Of a stretch of DNA of 64,000 bases, positions 61,386-64,000 are shown one piece after another (the first letter of the stretch is position 1; every line of letters starts with the position of its first letter). Location: contig JADWOT020000008.1 in assembly GCA_036345935.2 (NCBI GenBank), forward strand, positions 4,877,114 to 4,941,113, written 5' to 3'. The stretch comes from Taenia hydatigena (Eukaryota; Platyhelminthes; Cestoda; Cyclophyllidea; Taeniidae). The notes beneath the pieces are model-generated. The model made no database searches, was not told the origin of the DNA, and worked only from the letters and a program-made list of their open reading frames with translations. A program made the translations under genes and the position numbers.

Positions 61386-61864
61386 TATTAAATCACTGTG
61401 CAAATAATACTCAAATTATTATTTCCCCCTCCCTGAAGTTACCACTTGTCACCCATCTATCTTACTTGTGTAGGTTGGTTCAAGATTAGAAAATTTGAAA
61501 CGAGTGCTTTTACACCTACCTTCTCACAGCAACAAATATACGTATGCTGCCAACTTTTAGAACAAAAAACGCTGCCGTATGGAGTTCAACTAGAGGGTGT
61601 GCAAATTTAATTACAGTCCTATGAAGGTGGCAGGATACCGCTTTAAAGCGATGGAGGAGTTACGTTTTTGTTGGCTCCTTCTTATGTGCTCCAAATTGGA
61701 AATAAATGCATGGAAAAATGGACGATTGCTGTTGAGGCATTCACAAAGTAGCTTTGAAGAAGATTGCACAAATATTTTGTACTTATGATGGATGATTCTC
61801 GTTACAGAACGGCTAAGCACAGTTGGAAGTGTGCTCCATGCGACGTGCAGGTTGTTGTATCATA

Positions 61865-62765
61865 TGTAACACACTGTAACTTCCATGAAAACGAAATACA
61901 ACGTAACACTAGAGCAGAATATGTTTTTACGACGTGTAGAAGGGTTGAAGGGCTTCAGACATATCTCAAAGGCCATAATGCTGAGCGAAATCACAATGGC
62001 GCAGCCTTAACTATCCCGGTCACCAAAATGTGAGAGTTAAACAAACAATCGAAGCACAACGCTTCCTCCAATCAACCTCTTACACCGATCATCAAAAGGT
62101 AGCCCTTACTGTGGGATAAACATCCTCGAACTAGCCGCTCTAGTCATCGAAGGTGCTTCACCTCAAGCATACTGATCCTATTTGACATTTCTTCTAGATC
62201 TAGATATAAGCTGCGCATCAACCATGCTCACCGCACGTTGACAGAACACCGGGGGTGAAGTTCCGCATCTCCTTTGCTATGCTAATTTAATCTTACTTTA
62301 GTAATGCTTAGCTGTTTCTACCCGGATTCAATCCACCTACTATAGAGGTGGGGGAGCGATCGGGTGTTCATGAAATTGATAGCTCCGTAACAAACATTTT
62401 CAGATGGTTCACGACTTTACACGCTAATAGCACAGGACCAGAGCGTTTTTCGAATGCCGACGTTATAATCAACCTTCCTTATAGGGGTCGCCCCAGGATC
62501 TCTCGGCTACAGCATATGTCCACTTTCTACCACGATAAGATTTAGCATTCAGGAACAGTAAGCAGTTTGTTTATTCACTAGGATCGGGTTTGCTTCCTGC
62601 AGCTCTCGGAGTCTTCTTTAGCAGGCGAAAGAGGACAATACCTGGGCAGAACCTGGGACTACTGGACTGGTCTGGAGGCCAGATCACCCAACCGAGGTAC
62701 AAAGGGCCATCTTTCATGCCCGCGTAACCAAAACTAAGAGTTTAATTAATAGCCAAAGTATCACA
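61865..62765 (-). mobile_element. TRIM-like LTR element copy T8, complete structure
   Basis: On the plus strand the left repeat 61865-62058 starts TGTAACACACTG and ends GAGTTAAACAAACAATCGAA plus GCACA. The right repeat, about 62598-62765, ends AGCCAAAGTATCACA. Its inverted form starts TGTGATACTTTGG, as in other copies. The primer-site block reads GGATCGGGTTTGCTTCC next to the right repeat. A purine tract (complement of CGCTTCCTCC) flanks the left repeat. The internal region of about 540 bases has TAGAGGTGGGGGAGCGATC, AGCTCCGTAACAAACATTTT and TTTAGCATTCAGGAA. No open frame of note. Confidence 0.6.
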
Positions 62766-63497
62766 CATTTTCAAATACTTATTCGCATCTTTAGTTCAAC
62801 GCATAACTCCACATTCAAAAACACTCTAAGCAGCATCGCAGAGGTGAAAAAGTTCTATGCGCCAACGACACCATCTTCAGTTTACAAGGCTGGGTATATC
62901 AATTGCTTGCGATCTGAAATCGTGACGGCAACTTCGCTCTCGAATTCAGCAGGAATTGACTCGAATCCACTCGGCTGATCCCTCAACTCACTTCTGCGTG
63001 GATGTAAATACCAAAAATGTGGCTGCTTGGCAATGCGGGGTGAAATTTTCGGATTAAAATTATACTTAGTTCTTCTTGAATACGGAGACTAGGTGACACA
63101 AAATAAATCTGAGCCTTTGAGATTAGCAAACTCGCATTTTAGGTAATTAAACCGTTTTGTCGTAGAAATTAAATTTTAATGTGCCTTTAAGTGAGGCTTT
63201 AAAAATACCATTAAGTTTATAACAGCAAGTTAAACTTCTTTTTCTTTCTGTTTTAAAACGCTCTATGTTAAATAATTTAACCTTACACTAGAATCTACTA
63301 GATCTATTCACTTACTTTGAGATGACCACATTTTGATGTGGTGGGTACTTGTAGCTTATTGAGACTCGTCAAATGCACGAAATTGTGTGCGTATTTAGCA
63401 AGTTCTGTGTTTCTTTCTCTCTTCCACCTAAACTCTTGGAACAAGGAGACGAGGTGGAGGAGGACAAGCCTCATTGGGCGGAATTGAATAAAGGGAG

Positions 63498-63636
63498 ATG
63501 AAGGGATCGCAGTTAAAGCTTCTTCCTCCTCCTCGAGAGCCGATGGTGTCCTTCCGGTCCGTCAATAAGGTTCGTATTTACGGATCGCGTAAAGGGTGCA
63601 TCCAAACAAACTTTTATCACATCTACATGCATGCAG
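63498..63636 (+). other. candidate first coding exon, unidentified
   Basis: An ATG at 63498 opens a frame beginning MKGSQLKLLPPPREPMVSF. It runs 46 codons plus one base to a strong donor, CAG/GTAAGT, at 63636. The upstream 60 bases are purine-rich. The product is not recognised and no following exon lies in the remaining 360 bases. It could be the start of a gene leaving the window to the right. Confidence 0.25.
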
Positions 63637-63774
63637 GTAAGTCCTTAAATGCTCTACTCTTCATCGTAATCCGTACGGGTATCCTGTCGCTTTGATTAGT
63701 GAATGGCAGGGGGGTCCGGTTGAGCCAGATGGGTGGATTTTGGAACTGCCTGATTTACAGGCACACAGTGGTTT

Positions 63775-64000
63775 GGTTCAAATGCTCGAGAAGCCCCTCA
63801 TCCATTGTACATAACTCGTAGGAGGTAAGGAAGATACCACACACAACCAAGTGGTTCAAAGAGGAAGAAGCATAAATGTGACGATGAAACACTTAAGGAT
63901 GGATCAAGATCTAGGTTGCCTCCATTGCTGAGTGTAATGGAGATGTACTTGATGCCGTGACTTGCATTGTTTGCTTTTTAATCCATCAGAATCAATCAAT
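63775..64000 (+). repeat. young dispersed retroposon-like repeat, copy 2 (cut by window end)
   Basis: Second copy of the repeat at 59456, in the same orientation, starting GGTTCAAATGCTCGAG and reaching the ATCA tail at the window edge. Compared with copy 1 it lacks two triplets, one of them in the GAA run. Its close similarity contrasts with the heavily diverged TRIM-like copies and points to recent activity. Confidence 0.7.

Overview
The window looks like nuclear DNA of a parasitic flatworm, most likely a tapeworm and plausibly a taeniid. The evidence is three animal-type genes split by GT-AG introns, moderate A+T richness, long gene-poor stretches, and many decayed copies of a short LTR element with no coding capacity, like the TRIM elements reported from taeniids. 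This species guess is inference; there is no rRNA, mitochondrial or spliced-leader sequence here to test it.

Layout. (1) 1-2839, plus strand: the 3' part of a leucine-rich-repeat gene resembling STK11IP (LKB1-interacting protein 1), five visible exons, 5' end outside the window. (2) 3148-13980, plus strand: a complete seven-exon gene for splicing factor 45 (RBM17/SPF45), 494 residues, with a G-patch and a C-terminal U2AF-homology motif that keeps the RFF signature. Its ATG lies two bases after a pyrimidine-rich AG, only 306 bases after the previous stop codon, which suggests that the two genes share a transcript resolved by trans-splicing. (3) 35260-38189, minus strand: a two-exon homologue of CYHR1/ZTRAF1, with a RING-like and TRAF-type zinc finger region and an unusual acidic C-terminal tail.

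The rest, 14-35 kb and 38-64 kb, has no gene I can name. Its main structure, visible only when distant segments are compared on both strands, is a family of strongly diverged elements about 0.9-1.0 kb long. Each full copy has direct terminal repeats of about 170-195 bp starting TGTRRTGCTTTGG and ending GGTGCTACA, a TGG-initiated primer-binding-like site just inside the 5' repeat, an internal region of about 0.5-0.7 kb with no reading frame, and a purine-rich tract before the 3' repeat. I place nine long copies and about ten solo or partial terminal repeats in both orientations. A separate and much younger repeat of about 230 bp occurs at 59456 and at the right window edge.

The two left-hand genes may be co-transcribed; beyond that, nothing links the three genes in one pathway. 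Exon borders were read by eye from splice signals, reading phase and remembered family sequences, so they are predictions. Repeat boundaries are approximate to about 10-20 bases.
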